Assembly (NCBI RefSeq): GCF_019801965.1
Contig: NZ_JAHVIA010000006.1
Span: 124,001 to 188,000 of the forward strand
DNA: 64,000 nt
Source of the DNA: Salipiger bermudensis
GTDB lineage: Bacteria > Pseudomonadota > Alphaproteobacteria > Rhodobacterales > Rhodobacteraceae
Direction of reading: 5' to 3'
Under the pieces are notes generated by a model, which ran no database searches, was not told the origin of the DNA, and saw only the letters and a list, made by a program, of their open reading frames with translations. Made by a program: the position numbers and the translations under genes. Below, piece by piece: positions 17,285 to 25,677 of the stretch; positions within the stretch are counted from its first letter, which is position 1; each line of letters opens with the position of its first letter.

Positions 17285-18538
17285 TCAGCCGTTGAGCTCG
17301 TTCCAGGCCATGTCCTCGCCGCCGAGGCCACCCTTCTGGACGCGGGTCGGCAGGCCGATGCGGTCGAGGATGGTGAAGAACGGCTTCGGGTCCATCTCCT
17401 CTACGTTTTTCATGGTCTTTGCGTCCCACTCGCCGGTGGCGATCAGCATCGCCGCGGCAACCGGCGGCACGCCGGCGGTATAGGAGATGCCCTGCGAGCC
17501 CACTTCCTCGTAGGCTTCCTTGTGATCGGCCACGTTGTAGACAAAATACTCGACCTCTTCGCCGTCCTTCACGCCCTTGACCAGATCGCCGATGCAGGTC
17601 TTGCCGGTGTAGTCCGGCGCCAGCGAGGCGGGATCGGGCAGGCAGGCCTTGACCACCTTCAGCGGCACCACCTCCTGGCCCTCGGCGAGGGTCACCGGCT
17701 GCTCCGACAGCAGGCCGATGTTTTTCAGCACGGTGAAGACGTTGATGTAGTGATCGCCGAAGCCCATCCAGAAGCGCACGTCGGCGTCTGGATAGTTGGT
17801 CGCCAGCGAATGCACCTCGTCATGGCCCGACTGGTAGGCCTTGGACGGGCCGACCACCGGAAGATCCCACTCGCGCCCGGAGGCGAACATGGTGGTTTCC
17901 TTCCACTGCTTGTCTTCCCAGTAATAGACCACGCCGGTGAATTCGCGGAAGTTGATCTCCGGGTCGAAATTGGTGGCGAAATACTTGCCGTGCGAGCCGG
18001 CGTTGATATCGACGATATCGATGCTCTTGACCTCGTCCATCTGGTCGATGACAAAGCGGGCATAGGCGTTGACAACGCCCGGATCGAAGCCCGCACCGAG
18101 GATCGCGGTCACGCCCTTCTCGGCGCAGCTGTCGCGGCGCTTCCACTCGTAGTTGGCATACCACGGCGGGGTCTCGCAGATCTTGTCGGGCTCTTCGTGA
18201 ATCGCGGTGTCGATATAGGCGGCGCCGGTCTCGATGCAGGCGTCGAGCACGTGCATGTTGACGAAGGCGGTGCCCACGTTGATCACGATCTCCGCCCCGG
18301 TCTTGCGGATCAGCGCGGCCACCTCGGCCGATTGCGTCGCGTCGACCGCGTGGGCCTCGAAGGCACCGTCGACCTTCATCGCGCCCTTGGCATGCACGCT
18401 CTCGATGATCGCGTCGCATTTGGCCTTGGTCCGGCTGGCGATATGCAGGTCACCCAGCACGTCGTTGTTCTGGGCGCATTTATGCGCCACCACCTGGGCG
18501 ACGCCGCCGGCGCCGATGATGAGAACGGTCTTCTTCAA
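17285..18538 (-). CDS. Carboxynorspermidine synthase (saccharopine dehydrogenase family)
   Basis: A 417-aa NADP-dependent cytosolic enzyme. It has a Rossmann motif (LIIGAGGVAQVVAHKCAQ) and the family signatures IGAGFDPGVVNAYA-like (LGAGFDPGVVNAYARF) and DINAGSHGKYFATNFDPEIN in the middle, typical of carboxynorspermidine/carboxyspermidine dehydrogenase rather than fungal saccharopine dehydrogenase. It joins aspartate semialdehyde to a diamine by reductive amination in the alternative polyamine route. It follows nspC by 51 bp, which fits the two-step pathway. The product (spermidine, norspermidine or homospermidine-type) is not decided by sequence. Confidence 0.88.
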   Translation of the reverse strand: MKKTVLIIGAGGVAQVVAHKCAQNNDVLGDLHIASRTKAKCDAIIESVHAKGAMKVDGAFEAHAVDATQSAEVAALIRKTGAEIVINVGTAFVNMHVLDACIETGAAYIDTAIHEEPDKICETPPWYANYEWKRRDSCAEKGVTAILGAGFDPGVVNAYARFVIDQMDEVKSIDIVDINAGSHGKYFATNFDPEINFREFTGVVYYWEDKQWKETTMFASGREWDLPVVGPSKAYQSGHDEVHSLATNYPDADVRFWMGFGDHYINVFTVLKNIGLLSEQPVTLAEGQEVVPLKVVKACLPDPASLAPDYTGKTCIGDLVKGVKDGEEVEYFVYNVADHKEAYEEVGSQGISYTAGVPPVAAAMLIATGEWDAKTMKNVEEMDPKPFFTILDRIGLPTRVQKGGLGGEDMAWNELNG

Positions 18539-18589
18539 GACTTTACCCTCCTTGAACTTTAAGTGGGTGCGCCGCGAGGCGCGGTCGTG

Positions 18590-19681
18590 TCACGACAGGG
18601 CCGCCGCGAAATCCTCGTATCCGAAGCTGCGCACGAGGCGCTCGGTGCCGTCAAGCTCACGGATGGCGATCGACGGCATCTGCACGCCGTTGAACCAGTT
18701 CTTCTTGACCATCGTGTAACCGGCGGCATCCTGGATGCTCAGCCGGTCGCCGGCCTGCAGCGGCTTGGGGAAGCGGAACTCACCGAAGATGTCCCCCGCG
18801 AGGCAGGACTTGCCGCAGATCATCCACTCCTGATCGCCGCTTTCCTGCATCTTGGCGCTCTCGCGATAGATCAGCAGATCCAGCATATGCGCCTCGATCG
18901 AGCTGTCGACGATGGCGAGGTTCTTGCCGTTGAACAGCGTGTCGAGCACCGTCACCTCGAGCGTGGTCGATTTGGTGATCGCCGCCTCGCCGGGCTCGAG
19001 ATAGACCTGCACCTCGTTCTCGCCGGCGAAGCGCTTGAGCCGCTCGGCCAGCTTGTCGAGCGGGTAGCTCTCGCCGGTGAAATGGATGCCGCCGCCGAGC
19101 GAGATCCAGTTCATCCGCCTGATGAGCGCGCCGAAGCGGGCCTCGATCTGGCCCAGCATCTCGTCGAAGCGCTCGAAGCTCGCGTTCTCGCAATTGTTGT
19201 GGAACATGAAGCCCGAGATCAGCTCGGCCACCGGCTCGATATCCTCGGGCGCGTGCTCGCCGAGACGCGAGAACGGCCGCGCCGGATCGGCGAGGTCGAA
19301 GCCCGAAGTCGAAACGCCGGGATTGACCCGCAGCCCGCGGGTGTGATCGCGGCTCTTCTCCTCGAAGCGCATGAGCTGCTGCGCGGTGTTGAAGATCACC
19401 TTGTCCGACGAGGCCAGCACCTCGTCGATCTCGTCCGGTGCCCAGGCCACGGAATAGGCATGGGTCTCGCCGGGGAATTTCTCGCGCCCGAGCTTGACCT
19501 CGAAGAGCGACGAGGAGGTGGTCCCGTCCATGTACTCCGACATCATGTCGAAGACCGACCACGTGGCGAAGCATTTCAGCGCCAGAAGCGCCTTGGCGCC
19601 CGACTGCTCGCGGAGATGGGCGATCTTCTCCATGTTGGGCAGGAGGCGGGATTTGTCGATGAGGTAGTAGGGCGTCTGCAT
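18590..19681 (-). CDS. nspC: Carboxynorspermidine decarboxylase
   Basis: A 363-aa PLP-dependent decarboxylase of the alanine racemase-fold (group IV) family. The N-terminus MQTPYYLIDKSRLLPNMEK and Lys36 in LLALKCFATWSVFDMM (the PLP Schiff-base lysine) match NspC. Further landmarks are GLRVNPGVS, FMFHNNCEN, SLGGGIHFTGE and YLEPGEA. The ATG at 19681 was chosen from the usual N-terminus and length; an in-frame ATG 39 nt upstream lacks a ribosome site. It decarboxylates the product of the gene downstream. The 264 bp upstream to the divergent gene hold no recognised feature. Confidence 0.9.
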   Translation of the reverse strand: MQTPYYLIDKSRLLPNMEKIAHLREQSGAKALLALKCFATWSVFDMMSEYMDGTTSSSLFEVKLGREKFPGETHAYSVAWAPDEIDEVLASSDKVIFNTAQQLMRFEEKSRDHTRGLRVNPGVSTSGFDLADPARPFSRLGEHAPEDIEPVAELISGFMFHNNCENASFERFDEMLGQIEARFGALIRRMNWISLGGGIHFTGESYPLDKLAERLKRFAGENEVQVYLEPGEAAITKSTTLEVTVLDTLFNGKNLAIVDSSIEAHMLDLLIYRESAKMQESGDQEWMICGKSCLAGDIFGEFRFPKPLQAGDRLSIQDAAGYTMVKKNWFNGVQMPSIAIRELDGTERLVRSFGYEDFAAALS

Positions 19682-19945
19682 GCGCGTCAGGACCTTGGCT
19701 GCGAGGGAGGCGTGATGCATCGGGCGGGGCTGTGTGGGGGCCACATAGTCCGACTGACCCCACGTCGCAAGCTTCCAGCGGGGTGTGAGCCGCTTTTTCC
19801 GCCTGTTTCTCGGCCTGTGACGGTGAAGAGCCGAGCGCCGGGAACCGATGGGCCCGGGCGCAGGTTGGCACAAAAGCGCAGAGGTCGCATGGCAATTCGC
19901 CCCCGCCCGGCCTAGATTGCGCAGGACGCAAGAGGCGGAACCCGC

Positions 19946-20311
19946 ATGCGCTTTGTCTGGATCACGCTCGGAACGCTGGCCCTCGGGCTGGGGCTGCTCG
20001 GCATCGTGCTGCCGGTGCTGCCGACGACGCCCTTCGTGCTGCTCGCCGCGTTTTCCTACGCGCGCGGCTCGGACCGGATGCACCGGATGCTGGTCGAGAG
20101 CCGGCTCTTCGGCCCGATGATCGCCGACTGGCAGGCCGAGGGTGCGATCTCGCGACGCGCCAAGATCACCGCCGCCAGCATGATGCTCTTGGTCTTTGCC
20201 GTCAGCCTCTGGATGCGCCTACCCTGGCCGGCACTGCTGTTTCAGGGCCTCGCCATGGGCGGCGCCGCCACCTACGTGCTGACCCGGCCGCTGCCGGTGC
20301 GCGACCGCTGA
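19946..20311 (+). CDS. YbaN/DUF454 family membrane protein
   Basis: A 121-aa inner-membrane protein with the DUF454 pattern: helix (ITLGTLALGLGLLGIVLPVLPTTPFVLLAAFSYARGS), a hydrophilic loop (LFGPMIADWQAEGAISRRAK) and two more helices. GIVLPVLPTTPF is the conserved core. Its function is unknown. It stands alone between the nspC and glycosyltransferase genes, with which it is divergent and convergent respectively (4-bp gap to the latter). Confidence 0.88.
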   Translation: MRFVWITLGTLALGLGLLGIVLPVLPTTPFVLLAAFSYARGSDRMHRMLVESRLFGPMIADWQAEGAISRRAKITAASMMLLVFAVSLWMRLPWPALLFQGLAMGGAATYVLTRPLPVRDR

Positions 20312-20315
20312 ACGC

Positions 20316-21353
20316 TCAGAGCCTGTCGAGCACGTCTCCCATGATCGCCGCCGTCTCCGACCAGCGCGGCAGCTCCCGGCCCTCGGCCCAGGCCTTGCGG
20401 GCCAGCGACTCGCGGGCGCTGTCATCGCTCAGCAGGTGGCGCAGATGGGCGGCGAACGCCTCCGGGTCATCCGGTGGGGCCAGCAGCGCGCCTTCCCCCA
20501 CCGTGTCGGGCACCGCACCGCTCGCGCAGGTGACGATGGGCAGCCCGTGGCAGAGCGCCTCGGCCAGCGCCATGCCGTAGCCCTCGTAGCGCGTCGCCAG
20601 CGCGAAGACCCGCGCCTCGCGATAGGCCTGCGCCAGCGCTTGGTCCGATAGCTCGCCGGCGAGAGCGATCCGCCCGGCCAGCCCGGTCTCGGCGATCAAC
20701 GCGCGCAGCTCCGCCTCCACCGCCGGATCAAAGCTCTTGCCGACGATTTGCGCGTCCCAGTCGAGATCCGAGACGCGGTCCAGCGCCCGGATCAGCACGT
20801 CATGGCCCTTGCGCCGCGCCAAGAGCCCGACCGAGAGGATGCGCGGCCCGGCCTCGATCCGCGGCAGATCGCGCGGGCCATCATAGCCCGGCAGCGCCAC
20901 GGTGATCTTGCCCGGATCGGCGCCGAGCTCGGTATAGGTCCGCTTGGTGTGCGGGCTCGTCACCACCACCGCACGGGCGCGCCTGATATTGGCGATCTCC
21001 TGCGCCAGCAGGTGCCGCGAGAGCGCGGGCGCAAGGCCCTGCTCCATGCCCATCGGGTGATGCAGCATCGCCACCACCGGGCAGCGCAACCGCGCCAGCC
21101 CCTCGGTCTTCATCGCCGCGAAGACCAGCCCGTCGAGGATCAGCGGCTGATCCTCCGGCAGCGCCTCCAGCACCCGCGCCACCTCGGCCCGCAGCGCCGC
21201 GCTTTGCTCTCCTGCCGCCCCCTCGGCGGGAAGCGATACATGGGTGACGGCGCGCCCCGAGGCCTGCAACTCCTCCAGCAGCCGGCGCTGGTAGATGAAC
21301 CCGCCGGTCTTCTGGCGGTGATCGCCCGGGATCGCAAAGGCGCAGGCTCTCAT
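20316..21353 (-). CDS. Glycosyltransferase family 4 protein
   Basis: A 345-aa GT-B fold transferase. The C-terminal domain shows LSVGLLARRKGHDVLIRAL (donor-binding region) and the EGYGMALAEALCHGLPIV motif (retaining GT4 E-x7-E). It has no signal peptide and probably acts at the cytosolic face of the membrane. It is the last gene of a seven-gene operon and overlaps the permease gene by ATGA. Acceptor and donor are unknown; the operon's lipid-headgroup enzyme suggests glycolipid or surface glycan synthesis. Confidence 0.85.
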   Translation of the reverse strand: MRACAFAIPGDHRQKTGGFIYQRRLLEELQASGRAVTHVSLPAEGAAGEQSAALRAEVARVLEALPEDQPLILDGLVFAAMKTEGLARLRCPVVAMLHHPMGMEQGLAPALSRHLLAQEIANIRRARAVVVTSPHTKRTYTELGADPGKITVALPGYDGPRDLPRIEAGPRILSVGLLARRKGHDVLIRALDRVSDLDWDAQIVGKSFDPAVEAELRALIAETGLAGRIALAGELSDQALAQAYREARVFALATRYEGYGMALAEALCHGLPIVTCASGAVPDTVGEGALLAPPDDPEAFAAHLRHLLSDDSARESLARKAWAEGRELPRWSETAAIMGDVLDRL

Positions 21354-22924
21354 CGCGCCAGCTGCTCGGCATTGGTGCGCGCCAGCACGACCCGCTCAAG
21401 CGCGACGACAGCCCCATGCGCCAAGACCGCCGCCAGCCCGATCAGCGCGATGGCGCTCCACAGCATGCCGTAATCCGAGGTCGAGGCCACGGTCGCCATC
21501 AGCGCGCCCACGCCGCGCCCGGTGGCGAGCCACTCGGCGGTGGTCACCGCGAGGATCGCCGCAGGGATCGCCATCCGCGCCGAGGCGAAGAAGGCCGGCA
21601 GCATCGCCGGGAGCTGCGCCCCGAGCATCCGCCGCCAGCGCCCCGCCGCGTAGACCTCGAAGAGGTCGAGCACCGCGCGCGGCGTGCGCGCCAGCCCATG
21701 CAGGCAGGCGACCAGCGTCGGGAAGAAGATCATCACCGCGACTACTGCGATGGTGCCCGCCGCCCCCCGCCCCAGCGCCCAGACGATCAGCGGCGCGGTG
21801 GCGACGATGGGGATCGAGCGCAGCGCGATCGCCACCGGCATGGTGAACGCCGCAGCGCGCGGTGCCAGCGTCAGCGCCACCGCGAGCCCCGCCCCGAGCG
21901 CCAGCCCGGCGAGGTAGCCCGGCGCCGCAAAGGCCAAAGTCTCGCCCATGGCAGCGAAGAGCTTGGCCCGGTGCGCCTCCGCCCCCGGCCCGCTCACCAT
22001 GTAGGCCCAGACATCCTCCGGCCGCTTGGCAAAGAAGCGCGGCAGCGCGAAAAGCTCCATCGTGCCCTTCCAGAGCGCCAGCGTCACTCCGAGCGCCAGC
22101 AGCGCCTCGCCCGGCCCCTGCCACGCGCTCCGCCGCGCCTGTCCCGGCGCGGCCAAAAGCACCTGCGGCGGCGCGAGATCGAGCCTGCGCCCGGCCCAGC
22201 CCACGGCGGCGAAGGCCAGCACCGAGACCGCGGAGGTGATGACCGCGATGCTCCACGTCGCCGGCAGGTCTAGCGCCCGCAGCGCCCGCACCGTCAGCAC
22301 GCCCAGCCCCCGCTCCGCCCCGGTAAACTCGCCCACCATCGCCCCGAGAAACGCCGCCGGAGCGGCGATCTGCAGCCCCGCCACGAGATAGGGCAGCGCC
22401 GCCGGCAGCCGCACCTCGCGCAGCGCCACCATGCGTCCGCGCCCGTAGCTGCGCACCAGATCGAACCAGCCCTGCGGCGCGGCGCGCAGCCCCACCAGCA
22501 CCGGCAGGAAGGTGGTGTAATAGACCGCCAGCGCCGCCAGCGTGACCTGCGGCCCGTCCCCGGGGCCATAGAGCACCCGCAGGATCGGCCCGGTCGCCAC
22601 CAGCGGCAGGCAGAACACCAAGAGCGCCAGGGTCGAAATCAGCCGCTCGCCCCGCGGCAGGAGCACCACCAGCAGCGCCATCAGCACACCGGCGAGATTG
22701 CCCCAGACAAAGCCCCTGAAAGCAGCCCAGAGCGTCACCCCAAGCGCCCGCCAGAGCAGCCCGGCATGCTCCGTCATGTGCAACAAAATGGCGCTCGGGG
22801 CGGCGATGAAGAAGCTCTGCGCCGTCAGCCGCGCCACGATCTCCCAGACCGCGACCGCCAGCACCGAGCCGATCAGCCCGCCCCCCGGCAGGCGCGCGCC
22901 CCGCAGCGCCAGCGCCCCGCTCAT
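21350..22924 (-). CDS. ABC transporter permease, two fused membrane domains
   Basis: A 524-aa inner-membrane protein made of two tandem binding-protein-dependent permease domains (about residues 15-255 and 275-515). Each carries an EAA-type loop: FDLVRSYGRGRMVALREVRLPAALPYLVAGL in the first, LDLFEVYAAGRWRRMLGAQLPAMLPAFFASA in the second. Most NitT/TauT-type permeases have one domain and dimerise; here a single chain can form the whole channel. It overlaps the ATPase gene by ATGA and the glycosyltransferase gene likewise. Confidence 0.88.
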   Translation of the reverse strand: MSGALALRGARLPGGGLIGSVLAVAVWEIVARLTAQSFFIAAPSAILLHMTEHAGLLWRALGVTLWAAFRGFVWGNLAGVLMALLVVLLPRGERLISTLALLVFCLPLVATGPILRVLYGPGDGPQVTLAALAVYYTTFLPVLVGLRAAPQGWFDLVRSYGRGRMVALREVRLPAALPYLVAGLQIAAPAAFLGAMVGEFTGAERGLGVLTVRALRALDLPATWSIAVITSAVSVLAFAAVGWAGRRLDLAPPQVLLAAPGQARRSAWQGPGEALLALGVTLALWKGTMELFALPRFFAKRPEDVWAYMVSGPGAEAHRAKLFAAMGETLAFAAPGYLAGLALGAGLAVALTLAPRAAAFTMPVAIALRSIPIVATAPLIVWALGRGAAGTIAVVAVMIFFPTLVACLHGLARTPRAVLDLFEVYAAGRWRRMLGAQLPAMLPAFFASARMAIPAAILAVTTAEWLATGRGVGALMATVASTSDYGMLWSAIALIGLAAVLAHGAVVALERVVLARTNAEQLAR

Positions 22925-23718
22925 TGCGCCGCGAGCCGGCCCGGCGCCTGCCCCTCGCGCAGCGCCGCCGAGACCTGCCCGCAGGTCTCGCGGAAGGCCT
23001 CCGAGCCCAGCACCACCGCATCGCGCGGGCGCGGCAGATCCACGGCGATATCGGCTGCAATGCGCGCCGGGCGCGGGGTCAGGACGAGGATGCGGTCCGA
23101 GAGCCGCACCGCCTCGGCCACCGAGTGCGTCACCAGCACCGAGGTCGCGCCATGCGCCTCCCAGAGTGGCGGCAGCTCGGCGTTGAGCCGGTCGCGGGTC
23201 AGCTCGTCGAGCGCGCCGAAGGGCTCGTCGAGCAGCAAGAGCTCCGGCGCGCTCGCCATCGCCCGGGCAATCGCGGCGCGCTGCCGCATGCCACCGGAAA
23301 GCTCCGCCGGGCGCTGCGCCTCGAAGCCCGAGAGCCCCACCAGCTCGATCAGCTCGGAAACCGCGCCGGCATCGCGAGGACGGCGCGCCAGCGAGCGACC
23401 GAGCGCCACGTTGCCGGCCACCGTGCGCCAGGGCAAGAGCGCCGCGTCCTGAAACGCCACCGACAGCGCCGCGCGCTTGCGCAAATCGTCGGGGCTCTCG
23501 TCGCCGATGCGGATCTCGCCCGAGGACGGGCGCTCGAGCCCCGCGATCAGGCGCAGCAACGTCGACTTGCCACAGCCCGAGGGCCCGACCAGCGCGGTCA
23601 TGCTGCCCCCGGCGAGCCGAAGGTCGAGCGGCGCCACCGCCGGGACCTCGCGCCCCGGCGCGCCGAAGCTCTTCGAGACGCCGGTCAGGCGGATGTCGGG
23701 CCGTGGTTCATCAGGCAT
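22921..23718 (-). CDS. NitT/TauT-type ABC transporter ATP-binding protein
   Basis: A 265-aa ABC ATPase. Visible are Walker A GPSGCGKST, the Q-loop AFQDAALLPWRTVAGNVALG (typical of SsuB/TauB/ThiZ), signature LSGGMRQRAAIARAM, Walker B LLLLDEPFGALDE and the switch His in LVTHSVAEAVRLSDR. It pairs with the fused permease (ATGA overlap) and with the Tat-exported binding protein 11 bp upstream. Confidence 0.9.
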   Translation of the reverse strand: MPDEPRPDIRLTGVSKSFGAPGREVPAVAPLDLRLAGGSMTALVGPSGCGKSTLLRLIAGLERPSSGEIRIGDESPDDLRKRAALSVAFQDAALLPWRTVAGNVALGRSLARRPRDAGAVSELIELVGLSGFEAQRPAELSGGMRQRAAIARAMASAPELLLLDEPFGALDELTRDRLNAELPPLWEAHGATSVLVTHSVAEAVRLSDRILVLTPRPARIAADIAVDLPRPRDAVVLGSEAFRETCGQVSAALREGQAPGRLAAQ

Positions 23719-23729
23719 CCCCGTGCCTC

Positions 23730-24719
23730 TCAGCCATGCACCTCTTCCAGGATCGAGCGATCCCAGAGATCGGCGCTCACAGGCTTGTCGAGCAGCGCCA
23801 GCGTCTCGACATTGGCGGCTACGGTCTCGTCGGTGAACCAGCCGAAGCCCTCGGCCTCGGTCAGATCCGAGAACATCAGCGGCACCTGACGCTCGGCCTG
23901 CAGCTCCTGCGTCGCGAGATCGAGCCCGGAATCCGGGAACATCTCGACGGTGAGCGCCGCGGCAGCGGCGGGGTCGGCGTGGTAGTCCTGCCAGCCCATC
24001 ACCTCGCCCTTCATCAACGCCACGAGCTGATCGCGGCGGTTCGCAAGGCTGTCCTCGGTGGCGATATAGGTCTGCGAGTGCACCGCGTAGCCGTGATCGG
24101 CAAGCAGCATGGTGACGCTCTCGACGCCCTGGATCTCCATCGCGACCGGCAGATCGGTGGCCCAGCAGAGCAGGCAGTCGACCTGCCCTTGCACGAGCGG
24201 CGCAGGGTCATATTGCGTCGGCACAACCTCGATTTCGGCGATGTCGACATCGTTGATTGAACACAGCGCCTCAAGCACCGGCATGTTGGCCAGCGCCATG
24301 CCGATCTTCTTGCCGACGAGATCCGCGGGGCTGTTCACCGGGTTTTCCGCCAGCGAGGCGATGGCGAAGGGGTTCTTCTGCATGGCGACACCGATGATCT
24401 TGAACGGCGCGCCCTGGTTGACCGCCGCGGCGGTGTAATCCGCCGCCGAGATGCCGACGAGCGCGGTGCCCGCCACCACCGGCGGCTCGACCGGCGCGTT
24501 GGGGCCGCCGGGCTGCAGCGCCACCTCGAGACCGGCATCGCTCCAGTAGCCCTTGTTTTGCGCGATGTAGCTGCCGCCGAACTGCACCGAGTGCAGCCAG
24601 GAGAGCTGGAAGTTGACCGCCTCCTGCGCCAGCGCGCGGCGCGGCAGGATCAGCCCGGCGGTGGCGGTGGTGAGGGCGCCGCCAAGAAAGAGGCGGCGGC
24701 TGGGGGTGCGGAACGTCAT
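23730..24719 (-). CDS. ABC transporter substrate-binding protein, NMT1/ThiY-like
   Basis: A 329-aa periplasmic protein with a probable Tat signal (SRRLFLGGALTTATAGLILP). The mature part starts VNFQLSWLHSVQFGGSYIAQNKGYWSDAGLEV, typical of the NMT1/THI5-like family (ThiY, RibY and relatives that bind pyrimidine or flavin precursors). The ligand is not determined by sequence. It is the middle gene of the operon, 34 bp after the flippase-like gene. Its presence among lipid-modifying genes is unexpected. Confidence 0.82.
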   Translation of the reverse strand: MTFRTPSRRLFLGGALTTATAGLILPRRALAQEAVNFQLSWLHSVQFGGSYIAQNKGYWSDAGLEVALQPGGPNAPVEPPVVAGTALVGISAADYTAAAVNQGAPFKIIGVAMQKNPFAIASLAENPVNSPADLVGKKIGMALANMPVLEALCSINDVDIAEIEVVPTQYDPAPLVQGQVDCLLCWATDLPVAMEIQGVESVTMLLADHGYAVHSQTYIATEDSLANRRDQLVALMKGEVMGWQDYHADPAAAAALTVEMFPDSGLDLATQELQAERQVPLMFSDLTEAEGFGWFTDETVAANVETLALLDKPVSADLWDRSILEEVHG

Positions 24720-24753
24720 GGCAAAAGTCCTCCCGGTTTTTCAGAAGAGTAGG

Positions 24754-25677
24754 TTATTCGCTTGGCGAAGCAATCTTTGCGGCCTCCTGCGGGGCCTCAG
24801 GGCGCGGGCGTTGCAGGAAGAATGCCCCCGGCAGGGCAGCGAGCAGCATGGCGAGGCCGAAGGCGATGCTGGCGGCTATGCCGGCCTCAGCCCCGAGCCC
24901 CGCCATCGCGAAGAGGCTAGCCGCCGCGCCCTCGCGCCAGCCCCAGCCTGCGACCGACGCGGGCAGCAGCATGGCGGTCAGGATCAGCGGCACGATCAGC
25001 AGCGCGGTGGCAGGGGCAAGCGCACTGCCGGTGGCGCGGGCGGCAAGGCCGAAGCCCGCGACGGTCAGCAGCGCGACGGAGAGCGACAGCCCGGCCTGTA
25101 TGGCCCAGCGATTTAGCAGCGCGGTCTTCACGGCGCGCCGCCAGCCATCCTCGCGGCCGCCGGCGCGGCTGAGTCCGAGCGGCACCAGCGCCAGCAGAAG
25201 CGTTATGAGCAGGCCCAGCGGCAGCCACGCAATGGAGGGCAGGTTCGCCGGCAATACCGCCCGCGGCGCCGCCGCCATCAGCACGAGGCCAAGCACCGCC
25301 ACCAGCGCCATGCCGGCCTGCCCCGAGGCGCGCTCGAGCACCACTGCCTGCGCGGCGCGGCGCATCGGCCCGCCCTTGCGGCTGCGCATCGCCCGCGCCG
25401 CATCGCCCAGCACGCCCCCGGGCAGCGTCTGGTTGACGAACTGCGCGAGGTAGTACTCCCGGACCGCCTCCCCGCCGCCGAGCGGCAGTGACAGCGCCCG
25501 CGCCGTCAGCGTCCAGCGCAGCGCCGAGAGCAGCGTCACCGCGTGCAGAGCCACCATCGCCGCGACAAACCAGCCGAGCGACAGCCCCGAGAGCCGCGCC
25601 AGCACCGCGCGCCCGTCGGCGAGCCACAGGCAGAGCGCAATCAGCGCCAGCGGCAGCAGGATGCGCAGCCATCTCAC
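24754..25677 (-). CDS. LPG synthase/AglD-type membrane protein (UPF0104-like)
   Basis: A 307-aa membrane protein with eight or so helices and the family core ALRWTLTARALSLPL, EYYLAQFVNQTLPGGVLGDAARAM and VLERASGQAGM. It matches the lysylphosphatidylglycerol-synthase transmembrane/UPF0104 family, members of which act as lipid flippases or lipid-linked transferases. The start is GTG at 25677, overlapping the upstream stop (GTGA). The catalytic aminoacyl-transferase domain of MprF is absent, so transport or flipping is more likely. Confidence 0.8.
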   Translation of the reverse strand: MRWLRILLPLALIALCLWLADGRAVLARLSGLSLGWFVAAMVALHAVTLLSALRWTLTARALSLPLGGGEAVREYYLAQFVNQTLPGGVLGDAARAMRSRKGGPMRRAAQAVVLERASGQAGMALVAVLGLVLMAAAPRAVLPANLPSIAWLPLGLLITLLLALVPLGLSRAGGREDGWRRAVKTALLNRWAIQAGLSLSVALLTVAGFGLAARATGSALAPATALLIVPLILTAMLLPASVAGWGWREGAAASLFAMAGLGAEAGIAASIAFGLAMLLAALPGAFFLQRPRPEAPQEAAKIASPSE

